Positions 8,349 to 15,947 are shown, counted from the first letter of the stretch. The stretch: DNA of 20,202 nt from TWA4 sp964613155 (GCA_964613155.1 CAZTHP010000049.1:1-20202); one strand, 5' to 3'. The notes: generated by a model not told the origin, from the sequence alone. Numbers and translations: made by a program.

Positions 8349-8405
8349 GTTGTCACCTCTCTGCTGCAGCTTTCCCTCTTTATAAATCACCTTCTTCATC
8401 CGCTT

Positions 8406-8429
8406 AAAAAAAGGCTTTTTAGAGCCTTT
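8406..8429 (-). terminator. Leader terminator (attenuator) of glgC
   Basis: On the minus strand AAAGGCT (8429-8423) pairs with AGCCTTT, followed by a run of T (down to 8406). It sits between the glg promoter (8500-8528) and the glgC start (8348), so transcription must pass it. No U-tract exists on the plus strand. A regulated attenuator is inferred; no known riboswitch is recognised. Confidence 0.65.
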
Positions 8430-8465
8430 CTATCCGCTGCGGCTGCGTCCGGACAACTTTTTCAT
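8430..8465 (-). CDS. Possible 11-aa leader peptide of glgCD
   Basis: A short frame, MKKLSGRSRSG, starts with ATG at 8465 and its TAG stop (8432-8430) abuts the terminator stem. The position fits a leader peptide whose translation could disturb upstream pairing. No Shine-Dalgarno is visible, and Ser/Arg/Gly codons have no clear link to glycogen, so chance is likely. Confidence 0.2.
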   Translation of the reverse strand: MKKLSGRSRSG

Positions 8466-8499
8466 AAGTGGAATCGCTGCGTTTTTATTTATTTTTTTA

Positions 8500-8528
8500 A
8501 TTATATCATATTATTTTTATAATGTGAA
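8500..8528 (-). promoter_or_regulatory. Promoter of glgCD
   Basis: TTCACA (8528-8523) and TATAAT (8505-8500), 17 bp apart; one mismatch in the -35, preceded by TGA at the -10. Predicted start near 8493, giving a leader of about 145 nucleotides. Confidence 0.8.
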
Positions 8529-8794
8529 CAAAATTTTCTTTTTTAGAAAAGCGTCTTTGTATAAATTAACGTTTCTTTTGCGCGTTTTTCATCATTTTAA
8601 GGTATTTTCATCCTATTTTTTCCAACATTTATTTAGCAAATTTGCTCACTATATTTTCGACTCTTTGGATATAATTGATATTTTTTCTTTATTTCTCACC
8701 ATCCTTTTCTGCATTTTTTTCAATCTCGAAAATGGAATCACATTCCATTTTGATTGTTTTTGCTTCTTTTTTTACCAATATACAATTTTCTTTT
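8529..8794. other. AT-rich spacer without a gene
   Basis: A T-rich stretch between the divergent glgC and asnS transcription units. A plus-strand frame runs across it (8524-8817) but encodes a Phe-rich low-complexity string with no ribosome site, so I do not call a gene. No promoter or hairpin stands out. Confidence 0.6.
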
Positions 8795-8975
8795 TCCAAT
8801 TCAAAGACTTACTTTAGCCCTTCTTGTCTAATTCAAAGGCTTACTTTAGATTTCTCTTTTCTATTCAAAAGACTTCACCTAAGACCTCTCTTTTTCAAAT
8901 CCAAAGACATACTCTAATACTACTCTTTTCTAATTCAAAGGCTTACTCGAAAACCTCTCTTTTTCCATTCTAAGG
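8795..8975. repeat. Degenerate 34-bp tandem repeats between glgC and asnS
   Basis: About five units plus a partial, each near 34 bp, built on TCTAATTCAAAGGCTTACTT followed by TAGA and a CTCTTTT-type tail. Good copies begin at about 8795, 8827 and 8929; those between are more diverged. Non-coding, directly abutting, without spacers. The unit is unrelated in sequence to the other arrays in the window. Confidence 0.75.
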
Positions 8976-9028
8976 GCTTTTTAGAGAGCAAATTGCATTT
9001 TCGAATACGCAAATTTCGCTTAAATCGC

Positions 9029-9057
9029 TTGAAGATGTTGCACTTATAGTATATACT
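9029..9057 (+). promoter_or_regulatory. Promoter of asnS
   Basis: TTGAAG (9029-9034) and TATACT (9052-9057) with 17 bp between. Transcription would begin near 9064, giving a leader of about 140 nucleotides. The leader holds no T-box sequence and no obvious terminator. Confidence 0.65.
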
Positions 9058-9205
9058 TATCAGCAAGCATTCAATTCATCCGTTTTATTGAAAGAATAAG
9101 GAATTTTACAGTTATTTAGCCTTACTCAGCAGTCTTACAGATGCGCAGATTTTGCGTATAGAAGATCAAAAACGGTGATACTGTATAAATATGGAGGGAT
9201 TTTTT

Positions 9206-10597
9206 ATGAATTTAGTTACTGTTAAAGAAATTTTCCGCAGTCCAGAAAAATATCTGGATCAGGAAATCACCGTAGGCGGCTGGGTTCGCAGTATACGCGG
9301 TTCCAAAACATTCGGATTTATTGTATTAAATGACGGAAGCTTTTTTGATACTCTGCAGATCGTCTACCACGATTCCGCTCCTAACTTTAATGAGATTTCT
9401 CATTACAATGTAGGTACTGCAATTATCGCATCCGGTACTCTGATTGCAACTCCAGAAGCAAAACAGCCTTTTGAACTGCAGGCTTCTTCTATTACACTGG
9501 AAGGTGCATCTACACCAGATTATCCTCTGCAGAAGAAACGCCACAGCATGGACTTTTTACGTACGATGCCGCACCTGCGTCCCCGTACCAATACATTTAT
9601 GGCGGTATTCCGCGTACGTTCTTGTATCGCACAGGCCATCCATGAATTTTTCCAGAACAACGACTTCGTTTATGTTCATACACCCCTGATCACTGCAAGT
9701 GACTGTGAAGGTGCCGGCGAAATGTTCCAGGTTACCACGATGGACATGGCAAATCCGCCCCGCACAGAAGATGGCGCGATCGACTACTCCGAAGATTTCT
9801 TCGGCCGTATGACCAACTTGACTGTAAGCGGTCAGTTAAACGTAGAACCTTTCTGCATGGCATTCCGCAATGTTTACACATTTGGCCCGACTTTCCGTGC
9901 AGAAAACTCCAACACAGCCAGACATGCTGCTGAATTCTGGATGATCGAGCCTGAAATGGCATTTACAGACCTCAACGATAACATGAACGTAGCAGAAGCT
10001 ATGTTAAAATATGTAATTCGCTATGTATTAGAGAAAGCACCGGAAGAAATGAAATTCTTCAATCAATTTATCGACAAAGGACTCCTGGCACGTCTGCAGA
10101 ACGTACTGGATTCTGAATTTGGTCATATTACCTATACCGAAGCCGTTGATATTCTGATGAAGCACAATGATAAGTTCGAATATAAGGTAAGCTGGGGATG
10201 TGATCTGCAGACCGAACATGAACGTTTCCTGACAGAAGAAATCTTCAAACGCCCGGTATTCGTAACCGATTATCCGAAGGAAATCAAAGCTTTCTATATG
10301 AAACTGAACGAAGACGGCAAAACAGTTGCTGCTATGGACTGCCTCGTACCCGGTATCGGCGAGATCATCGGCGGCAGCCAGCGTGAAGATGACTACAACA
10401 AACTCGTTTCCCGTATGGAAGAACTGAATCTGAACAAAGAAGATTACGACTTCTATCTGGATCTGCGCAAATACGGCTCTGTTCGTCACTCCGGATTCGG
10501 TCTCGGCTTTGAACGCTGTGTTATGTACCTGACCGGCATGGCTAACATCCGTGACGTACTGCCTTACCCCAGAACAGTTGGAAACTGCGAGCAGTAA
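9206..10597 (+). CDS. asnS: Asparaginyl-tRNA synthetase
   Basis: Class IIb synthetase charging tRNA-Asn. The 463-aa length is normal for bacteria. An N-terminal OB-fold anticodon domain (about 17-100, with VGGWVRSIRGSKTFGFIVLN) is followed by the catalytic domain. Motif 2 is FRAENSNTARHAAEFWMIEP (230-249). Motif 3 at the C-terminus includes GFGLGFERCVMYLTG and ends PYPRTVGNCEQ, diagnostic of AsnRS. I chose the ATG at 9206, which has GGAGGG seven bases upstream; an ATG at 9191 overlaps that ribosome site and would add five residues. Monocistronic; followed by a repeat array and a branched terminator-like hairpin. No T-box controls it, unlike valS. Confidence 0.98.
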   Translation: MNLVTVKEIFRSPEKYLDQEITVGGWVRSIRGSKTFGFIVLNDGSFFDTLQIVYHDSAPNFNEISHYNVGTAIIASGTLIATPEAKQPFELQASSITLEGASTPDYPLQKKRHSMDFLRTMPHLRPRTNTFMAVFRVRSCIAQAIHEFFQNNDFVYVHTPLITASDCEGAGEMFQVTTMDMANPPRTEDGAIDYSEDFFGRMTNLTVSGQLNVEPFCMAFRNVYTFGPTFRAENSNTARHAAEFWMIEPEMAFTDLNDNMNVAEAMLKYVIRYVLEKAPEEMKFFNQFIDKGLLARLQNVLDSEFGHITYTEAVDILMKHNDKFEYKVSWGCDLQTEHERFLTEEIFKRPVFVTDYPKEIKAFYMKLNEDGKTVAAMDCLVPGIGEIIGGSQREDDYNKLVSRMEELNLNKEDYDFYLDLRKYGSVRHSGFGLGFERCVMYLTGMANIRDVLPYPRTVGNCEQ

Positions 10598-10642
10598 GTA
10601 AGTTTCCAATCGCATCATTGTATCACCTTGACATTAAGATAT

Positions 10643-10794
10643 GATACGTAGGATGTCGTACCATTCTGATATTACGATAAGGTACGTATCATGTCATATC
10701 CTTCTAACATTAGGATAAGGTACGTATCATGTCGTATCCTTCTAACATTAGGATAAGGTACGTATCATATCGTATCCTTCTGATATGATATATG
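10643..10794. repeat. Four 38-bp tandem repeats downstream of asnS
   Basis: Units start at 10643, 10681, 10719 and 10757. Units 2 and 3 differ at one base (CATATCC versus CGTATCC); units 1 and 4 are more diverged. Each carries GGTACGTATCATGTCGTATCC then TTCTAACATTAGGATAA in shortened form, with AGGATA and TATCCT arms that can pair across the unit junction, so the transcript could form a series of hairpins. Non-coding. Confidence 0.88.
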
Positions 10795-10806
10795 CATGAA
10801 AACATG

Positions 10807-10876
10807 AAAAAAGAGCCATTCTCCAATGGAGTGATCAATCTTCTTAATCACATCCTGAGAGACTGGCTCATTTTTT
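10807..10876 (+). terminator. Branched terminator-like structure after asnS
   Basis: Outer stem AAAAAAGAGCCA (10807-10818) pairs with TGGCTC-A-TTTTTT (10864-10876) with one bulge. Inside lie two small hairpins: CTCC/GGAG and GTGAT/ATCAC. The T-run closes the outer stem, so it may act as the asnS terminator. The large three-way interior is unusual for a simple terminator. Confidence 0.6.
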
Positions 10877-10936
10877 GTAAATCGCCTGCTTATTGAAATC
10901 GAACTTGATTTTCCTCTTATCAACTGACTTGTTTAC

Positions 10937-10965
10937 AAATCTACTAGCATCTACTAGATTTTTTT
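10937..10965 (+). terminator. Second terminator-like hairpin after asnS
   Basis: AAATCTA (10937-10943) pairs with TAGATTT (10955-10961), continuing into a T-run to 10965. Weak AT-rich stem; may back up the preceding element. The remaining stretch to 11038 is T-rich and shows nothing further, and I see no clear terminator for the URO-D gene. Confidence 0.35.
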
Positions 10966-11038
10966 AACTTCTAGTTTTAGTGAATCTTTTGCCTTTTTTA
11001 CTAAACCTTTTGCTTTTTACCGTTTTTTGTTTCAGTTT

Positions 11039-12280
11039 TTATTTTTTGCCATATGTACGAACTGTATCATACATCGCTTCTAAATTTTCCCGTTTCACAT
11101 TCTCAATTGATGCATTCGTTTCAAAGATAAAGCCACCTTCCGGTGCACCAATATCAATCTGGCGTTTCACTTCTTCCACTACCTGCTCGACAGTTCCATA
11201 TTCCAGCAGATAAATCGGGAAATTTGCTGTAATACAATTCGTTTTTCCTACAGTACGTTTCGCCTCCTGCAGATCAATATTTTCAAAATGGATTACACAT
11301 TTATTTTCCGGAAGACCGCCCATCTGTGCAAGTCTTGTGGAATAATTTCCTTCCGTATAAATAATCGGTGTTACGCCCATATCAACTAGTGCATAAATCA
11401 CCTTCAAGAACGGTTCCCAATACAATTCTTCAAACTGTTTCGGGTTCATAAATCCATCCACACCTTTATGCATCCAGAACATCGCACGTTTTACAGGCAT
11501 ATCCGCATAACGGAAATATTGGAAATTTTGAATCTGCGCTGTTGTAAAATAATCAACGACTTCTTTCATTTTTTCCGGGCATTCCATCAGATCATCAAAG
11601 GTACCGACCGTCCCTCTAAAATAATTGGACAGCGTATCATACGGAACCAATCCAACCCCTGTAAACATCGGAGGAAATCCCATACCAAATAATGTTCTCT
11701 GCATTTTCTGAATCGATGCCTGCAATTCTCCCTGGTGCTTTGCCATTTTCAGCAGTTTTTCAAAAGCATCTGTCACCTTTGGATTGTACAGGCTATTAGC
11801 CATATGACCTGCTGTCATATAACCCGTCGGCAGCGGATTTAACAGATTTCCCAGTCCACTAAGCCCCGGAAAAACTCTCGGAATATATTTGTGCAGCATA
11901 AATCCCGTCGGATCTGCCAGAAATTCATCATATTCCTCTTGCTCCATTACTTCTAATTCATGAACCTGATAAATACTTTCATCCGCGACAGATGTATTCG
12001 GACGCCCCGGCCAATCAATGCTTTTCGTCTCTGCAATTTCCTCTACATATCCATCTACCATATTCGCCAGCTGACAATCCGGCTGAAAATCCTGGTGAAA
12101 TTGGATGATCGCTTCTGCGGCCTGCTCATGATGATACATAGAATCCCGATAAGTCAAATTTTTGCTCAAACGATAAGGTGCAGATCCGCAGTTAAACCAG
12201 ATAGGAATACGATCCGGTTCCTGATGTGCGATCGCATCATTTGTAATTCGTAATCGATAGTCAAATACTGTCTCAGCCAT
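11039..12280 (-). CDS. Uroporphyrinogen-decarboxylase-superfamily protein, probable methyltransferase
   Basis: A 413-aa cytoplasmic protein of the URO-D/MtaA superfamily (TIM barrel). Many members in anaerobes are methyltransferases that move methyl groups between substrates, corrinoid proteins and coenzymes; some are MT-I enzymes of O-demethylase systems. It is not likely to be true HemE: it is about 60 residues longer and lacks the HemE N-terminal pattern. At the place where MtaA-type enzymes carry HxCGN it reads IIYTEGNY (307-313), so the zinc-type His/Cys are replaced by Tyr308 and Glu310. Glu310 and Glu325 are spaced E-X14-E, as I recall for the zinc site of O-demethylase MT-I proteins, but the third His expected 20 residues on is Lys346. 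AGGAGG lies seven bases before the ATG. It lies downstream of an MFS gene on the same strand. No corrinoid protein is present here. Substrate unknown. Confidence 0.8.
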   Translation of the reverse strand: MAETVFDYRLRITNDAIAHQEPDRIPIWFNCGSAPYRLSKNLTYRDSMYHHEQAAEAIIQFHQDFQPDCQLANMVDGYVEEIAETKSIDWPGRPNTSVADESIYQVHELEVMEQEEYDEFLADPTGFMLHKYIPRVFPGLSGLGNLLNPLPTGYMTAGHMANSLYNPKVTDAFEKLLKMAKHQGELQASIQKMQRTLFGMGFPPMFTGVGLVPYDTLSNYFRGTVGTFDDLMECPEKMKEVVDYFTTAQIQNFQYFRYADMPVKRAMFWMHKGVDGFMNPKQFEELYWEPFLKVIYALVDMGVTPIIYTEGNYSTRLAQMGGLPENKCVIHFENIDLQEAKRTVGKTNCITANFPIYLLEYGTVEQVVEEVKRQIDIGAPEGGFIFETNASIENVKRENLEAMYDTVRTYGKK

Positions 12281-12339
12281 AATAGTTCCTCCTTGCTTGC
12301 ATTTCCTGCACGTGTCCTACTGTATTTCTTTCCGTTATC

Positions 12340-12735
12340 TGTCTCTGTTTTCGTTCTTTCTCTCAGCTGACAAAGTTTCTTTTTCTAATTTTTATTCACT
12401 TTCGTAACTGATAAAGTTTCTTTTCCTTGTTTTTATTCTTTCTCTCAGCTAACAAAGTTTTTCTCTGTTTTCGTTCTTTCCCTCAGCTGACAAAGTTTTT
12501 CTCTGTTTTTGTTCTTTCCCTCAGCTGACAAAGTTTTTCTCTGTTTTCTGTTCTTTCCCTCAGCTAACAAAGTTTTTCTCTGTTTTTTGTTCTTTCCCTC
12601 AGCTGACAAAGTTTTTCCCTGTTTTCGTTCTTTTCCTCAGCTGACAAAGTTTTTTCCTCAGCTTTATTCTTTCTCATGTCATACAGAGTTTTTTTACAAG
12701 TTTTCATTCGTTTTCGTAATTAACGAAGTTCTTTT
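12340..12735. repeat. About ten 38-41-bp tandem repeats between MFS and URO-D genes
   Basis: The core CTCAGCTGACAAAGTTTTTC starts at 12362, 12482, 12520, 12598 and 12636, with variants at 12403, 12444 and 12559 and decayed copies near 12673 and 12713. The spacing is 38-41 bp. Each copy has the palindrome CAGCTG (or CAGCTA) and a TCTGTTTTCGTTCTTTCC tail. Inner copies are nearly identical and outer copies are decayed, as in an array that grows from its middle. A plus-strand frame over it is only repeat-generated. It separates the two genes of a probable operon, so it would lie in a shared mRNA. Confidence 0.93.
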
Positions 12736-12751
12736 CCCTCTCTCCATGCCA

Positions 12752-13951
12752 TCACTTTGCTTCTGCTGTTTTTTCTTCCTTCATTGCCCCATAAATAACA
12801 ATTCCGACGATCAAGGTGATAACTGACATCAGCGCAGTTGCCACAAAACGATTGTAAACACTATCCCCGCCGACCATACCGCACATCGCATCTATTACAT
12901 ATTTCGACAAAAACATGCCAAGGCTCATACTTCCCATGATACAGGAAATGATAACAGGCGCATAATTTCGCGGCATTTTTGCGGTTGCATTTTTAATCAG
13001 GTGAGGTATACTTCCGCCTTTTCCCAGACCGATCAAAAAGGCTGCAAGGAAAATTCCCCATAACGACGTTGTAACATACACACTGATCGCATAACCGATT
13101 AGCATCGTTATACAAAAGAACGGAACCGTCCATTTTCCCAGTTTTTTACAATATTTCGAATACAAAGCACTGGATAAAATTGCGGAAACCGTTAACAAAC
13201 AAGAGGCAATTCCTGCATGGAACGAAGTTCCCAATTGAAATTCCGTAATAATATAATTGGAAATGTAAACCGAAATGGTGTAGCAGCAAATAAAAAACAT
13301 AACAAAATGCAGGCACATCAGCCAAATGGACGCAGGAATCTTGGACCATTTCACCGTATTTTCTCGTTTTACATTTTTTTCGATTGAGTCACTAGGACAA
13401 AAAACTAAAATTAAGATCAAAATCGGAATTGCCAAAAACCAGAGCAAATACGCATTCTGCCAACGACTGGCACCCAACAGACCGCCGATTGCTGTAACGA
13501 TCAAAGAACCTCCCTGCATCGCTGCATTCGTATAACCGGAATATTTTCCACGTTCCTCAAAGGAATCTGTATACTGTGCGACAATGGAATTGGGAACATT
13601 CGAGCACAATCCAGATACAATACCAGCAAGTGCAGCTCCCAAATACAGCCAAATATAGCTGCATACGCCGCCGAACAATGCATAAATCACACCATCTGCA
13701 ATTACCAATACCATCGCGCCGACCATTAGTGTCTTTTTTGAAATCCGCATGGAAATCGGACCTGTAATAAAGGACATGATCACACCAAATAATGGCTGAA
13801 TTGTCATAATCATAAGAATTTTCTGTGCAGATACCCCCGCCTGCACATAAGTTTGAATCATATACGCTAAAACCGCTGACGTAACTAACCACATCATTCC
13901 GACGGAGGAAGCGGCACACGCACTTATAATCGCCTTTTTCTTCTGCGTCAT
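12752..13951 (-). CDS. Major facilitator superfamily permease
   Basis: A 399-aa integral membrane protein with about 12 hydrophobic spans, the usual MFS layout: spans 1-6 over about residues 10-190, a charged loop (SIEKNVKRENTVKW, about 191-205), spans 7-12 to about 392, and a short acidic/Lys tail. The loop after span 2 reads GPISMRISKKT, a loose form of the MFS loop-2/3 motif. Probably imports a small organic solute by ion coupling; the substrate cannot be read from sequence. The ribosome site AGGAGG is 12 bases from the ATG, slightly long. It is divergent from lysR and precedes the URO-D gene, suggesting a regulator/transporter/enzyme module. Confidence 0.88.
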   Translation of the reverse strand: MTQKKKAIISACAASSVGMMWLVTSAVLAYMIQTYVQAGVSAQKILMIMTIQPLFGVIMSFITGPISMRISKKTLMVGAMVLVIADGVIYALFGGVCSYIWLYLGAALAGIVSGLCSNVPNSIVAQYTDSFEERGKYSGYTNAAMQGGSLIVTAIGGLLGASRWQNAYLLWFLAIPILILILVFCPSDSIEKNVKRENTVKWSKIPASIWLMCLHFVMFFICCYTISVYISNYIITEFQLGTSFHAGIASCLLTVSAILSSALYSKYCKKLGKWTVPFFCITMLIGYAISVYVTTSLWGIFLAAFLIGLGKGGSIPHLIKNATAKMPRNYAPVIISCIMGSMSLGMFLSKYVIDAMCGMVGGDSVYNRFVATALMSVITLIVGIVIYGAMKEEKTAEAK

Positions 13952-14107
13952 ATTTTCTAAAAACCTCCTACTTTCTTCTCACTTTCGTATTTCTTCTTGC
14001 TTTCAAAACTTACTTTCAAGATTTGCTTGTTCAAGCGTTACTTAAATCGCTGTACAGATCCGCTTTCGCAGGCTCTGCCACATAAGAAACATCCGGATAT
14101 TACTGAA

Positions 14108-14136
14108 ATTTTACTCGAACAAAACGCTCGTCACAA
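14108..14136 (-). promoter_or_regulatory. Probable promoter of MFS gene
   Basis: TTGTGA (14136-14131) and TAAAAT (14113-14108) with 17 bp between. The predicted start near 14101 leaves about 150 nucleotides of leader. The LysR-type site at 14160-14174 would then be centred near -66, the usual LTTR recognition position. Confidence 0.5.
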
Positions 14137-14159
14137 CTTCTCTTTTTCGCCCAGTTTCC

Positions 14160-14175
14160 ATACATTTTTCGTATG
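14160..14175. promoter_or_regulatory. LysR-type binding site 1 (ATAC-N7-GTAT)
   Basis: The inverted repeat ATAC-N7-GTAT (14160-14174) has the T-N11-A layout of LysR regulator sites and extends to CATAC/GTATG. The 15-mer TACATTTTTCGTATG (14161-14175) recurs with one change at 14216-14230. It lies between the divergent promoters. Confidence 0.65.
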
Positions 14176-14208
14176 CAGCTCCATGCAAAAATAGAAAGAT
14201 TCATAAAA

Positions 14209-14237
14209 TTGACACTACATTTTCCGTATGATATATT
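14209..14237 (+). promoter_or_regulatory. Promoter of lysR with binding site 2
   Basis: TTGACA (14209-14214) and TATATT (14232-14237), 17 bp apart. The spacer contains TACATTTTCCGTATG (14216-14230), 14 of 15 identical to site 1 and 55 bp from it. Occupancy here would block the lysR promoter, fitting negative autoregulation. Confidence 0.75.
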
Positions 14238-14260
14238 GAAACCGCTGGAGGGATAAAAAG

Positions 14261-15169
14261 ATGAACAGTATGCAGATTTCTTATTTTTTACAAGCCACAA
14301 AAAGCTTAAATTTTACAAAAGTAGCCGAAAAGTTTTACACCACTCAGCCTACGGTAAGTCGTCAAATAGCGGCTCTGGAAGATGAACTGGGGATTACGCT
14401 GTTCGAACGTGATAATAATGTCTTGCGCTTAACCAAAAGCGGTGCAATTATGGCTTTTGAGCTGCGCAATATCCGCGATCAGCTGAAATTTGCGATTGAG
14501 CGCGCGCAATTAGTCGATGAATCCGTACCGCAAAAACTTTCCATCGGCTATCTTTCCAATCTGGATGTCCAAACCTATATTTACCCATTGCTCAGTTCTT
14601 TTTTAGAAAATTATCCAAATGTCGAAATACAGCTTGCAAACGATACATTTTCTGAATTGAGACGCAAATTAGCTTCCAATGTATATGATATTATCATCAC
14701 CTATAACTTTGAATTACCGGGAATGCAAAATATTCACTATCAAAAACTTTGCAGCGTAAACTCCGGCTTTTTATTTTCCAAAAAACATCCACTTGCGAAA
14801 AAGAAAAACCTGAACTACTTGGACTTTGAAAACACCAGCTTCTTACTTCTTCAGGAAGAAGAATCCTCTGGACGCGATACCGAACTTTACATCATCTGCA
14901 ATGTATTAGAATTAAAAAACATTCGAATCAAACGCTGCGAAAATATCGATTCTCTGCTTTACCAGATATCACTTGGCCACGATATCACCATCGTCAGCGA
15001 TGCTTTGCAGATCAGCCATAACCCGAACTTTATTCATTATCTCTATCCCAACGCAGGAACTCTGCCATTTCTCGCCTGTGCCTGGAAATCCAACAGCAAA
15101 AATCCTGCCACCTCCCAATTTACACAAACCCTGCCGTCATCTTGCCCCAGCAACATAAGTACTCTGTAA
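14261..15169 (+). CDS. LysR-type transcriptional regulator
   Basis: A 302-aa DNA-binding regulator. The N-terminal winged helix-turn-helix spans about 1-62, with NFTKVAEKFYTTQPTVSRQI (17-36) and ELGITLFERD (42-51) matching the family closely. The effector-binding domain (about 90-290) has the family's SIGYLSNLDV opening and HPLAKKK block. GGAGGG lies eight bases before the ATG. It is divergent from the MFS gene with 309 bp between, holding two LTTR-type sites, so it most likely controls that permease and the URO-D gene in response to an unknown small ligand. The C-terminal tail (NSKNPATSQFTQTL onward) is Ser/Pro-rich and weakly conserved. No terminator is evident before the perR promoter. Confidence 0.95.
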   Translation: MNSMQISYFLQATKSLNFTKVAEKFYTTQPTVSRQIAALEDELGITLFERDNNVLRLTKSGAIMAFELRNIRDQLKFAIERAQLVDESVPQKLSIGYLSNLDVQTYIYPLLSSFLENYPNVEIQLANDTFSELRRKLASNVYDIIITYNFELPGMQNIHYQKLCSVNSGFLFSKKHPLAKKKNLNYLDFENTSFLLLQEEESSGRDTELYIICNVLELKNIRIKRCENIDSLLYQISLGHDITIVSDALQISHNPNFIHYLYPNAGTLPFLACAWKSNSKNPATSQFTQTLPSSCPSNISTL

Positions 15170-15196
15170 ATACCACACGCCAGCCTTGAAAAAAAC

Positions 15197-15225
15197 TTGA
15201 CACGCTTCTCGATCAATGCTAAAAT
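15197..15225 (+). promoter_or_regulatory. Promoter of perR
   Basis: TTGACA (15197-15202) and TAAAAT (15220-15225) with exactly 17 bp between. The expected start near 15232 falls inside the Per-box-like site, leaving a 170-nucleotide leader. Confidence 0.85.
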
Positions 15226-15226
15226 A

Positions 15227-15247
15227 AAACAGTAATCATTCTTATTA
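15227..15247. promoter_or_regulatory. Per-box-like operator of perR
   Basis: AAACAGTAATCATT followed by CTTATTA: the left half matches the near-perfect palindrome upstream of rubrerythrin (AAACAG-N-AATCATT), the right arm is weaker. It also resembles the Bacillus Per box core TAATNATT. It overlaps the predicted transcription start, fitting autorepression. Confidence 0.65.
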
Positions 15248-15328
15248 TCTTGCAATTCATAATTGACAGCAATCTTCCGCTTCAATAGGACTGACAAGAT
15301 TTATAAGCATCGTGAACGCAAGTTGAAT

Positions 15329-15355
15329 CTTAACACCAAGATCGATCTTGTTAAG
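15329..15355 (+). promoter_or_regulatory. Hairpin in perR leader
   Basis: CTTAAC pairs with GTTAAG and the inner AAGA with TCTT around a TCGA loop, with a 3-base bulge (ACC). It ends about 30 bases before the perR ribosome site (GGAGG, 15387-15391). There is no T-run, so it is not a terminator; its role is unknown. Confidence 0.35.
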
Positions 15356-15401
15356 AACCATTACGTTCCACCTTATATTAACAATTGGAGGACCGATTTC
15401 C

Positions 15402-15803
15402 ATGCTGAAAAACAGCCGACAGCGCAATTCTATCAAGGCGTTTCTGATCAACCGAACCGATCACCCCACCGCCAACACGATCTATCAGGAGCTTCGGAAG
15501 GAATACCCCAACATCAGCCTTGGGACAATTTACCGAAACTTAAACCTGATGTGCTCCTTAGGAGAAATCCGACGGATCAGCTGCGGTGAGGAGTCCGATC
15601 GTTTCGATGGAAATGCCGCTTCTCATTATCATCATATTTGCAGAAAATGCGGTGCTGTACACGATATTCCCATGCAGATGATCGACAGCATCTCAGCACT
15701 TGCACAAAATTTTACAGAGCACGAAATCACGGAACACGAGACATATTTTTACGGAATCTGCAAAGACTGTAAAGAACATGTTTTATCCGCTGCTAATCTG
15801 TAG
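15402..15803 (+). CDS. perR: Peroxide-sensing repressor PerR (Fur family)
   Basis: Fur-family metalloregulator; with Fe(II) bound it is inactivated by peroxide through His oxidation. The 133-aa product has the winged helix (about 1-70, HPTANTIYQELRKEYPNISL and GTIYRNL). All five regulatory-metal ligands of Bacillus PerR have counterparts: His21, Asp69 (RFD), His75, His77 and Asp88. Two structural zinc CxxC pairs are present: C80/C83 and C120/C123. The RFD Asp (not Glu) favours PerR over Fur. I chose ATG 15402, which has GGAGG ten bases upstream and gives the family N-terminus; an ATG at 15348 would add 18 residues covering the ribosome site. Its promoter overlaps an operator shared with the rubrerythrin gene next door, so rubrerythrin is its likely target. 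Confidence 0.93.
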   Translation: MLKNSRQRNSIKAFLINRTDHPTANTIYQELRKEYPNISLGTIYRNLNLMCSLGEIRRISCGEESDRFDGNAASHYHHICRKCGAVHDIPMQMIDSISALAQNFTEHEITEHETYFYGICKDCKEHVLSAANL

Positions 15804-15947
15804 CTATCGCGCCTCTTTTCAGACGTTTTTCATTCCGAAAAATCCAGGAAAAACATCTGTGTAACCATTCAGAGCAAACTTCCAAAATGCTTGCCTCTGA
15901 ACAATTACCCATCTGGAAAAAAGCGTCAAATTAATTTTATAAAAAGC

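Noticed and set aside
8524..8817. 97-codon Phe-rich plus-strand frame
   Set aside because: A low-complexity T-rich stretch without a ribosome site; overlaps the repeat array and the glg promoter.
9058..9205. T-box leader on asnS
   Set aside because: No GGTGGTACC-type sequence and no terminator are present in the asnS leader.
10028..10618. 196-codon frame antisense to asnS
   Set aside because: A shadow of the highly biased asnS coding sequence; no ribosome site or family match.
12340..12735. CRISPR array
   Set aside because: Units abut directly with no unique spacers, and no cas genes are nearby. The same holds for the other arrays in the window.
12509..12826. 105-codon plus-strand frame with SADKVF repeats
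   Set aside because: Produced by the 38-bp tandem repeats; runs antisense into the MFS gene and lacks a ribosome site.
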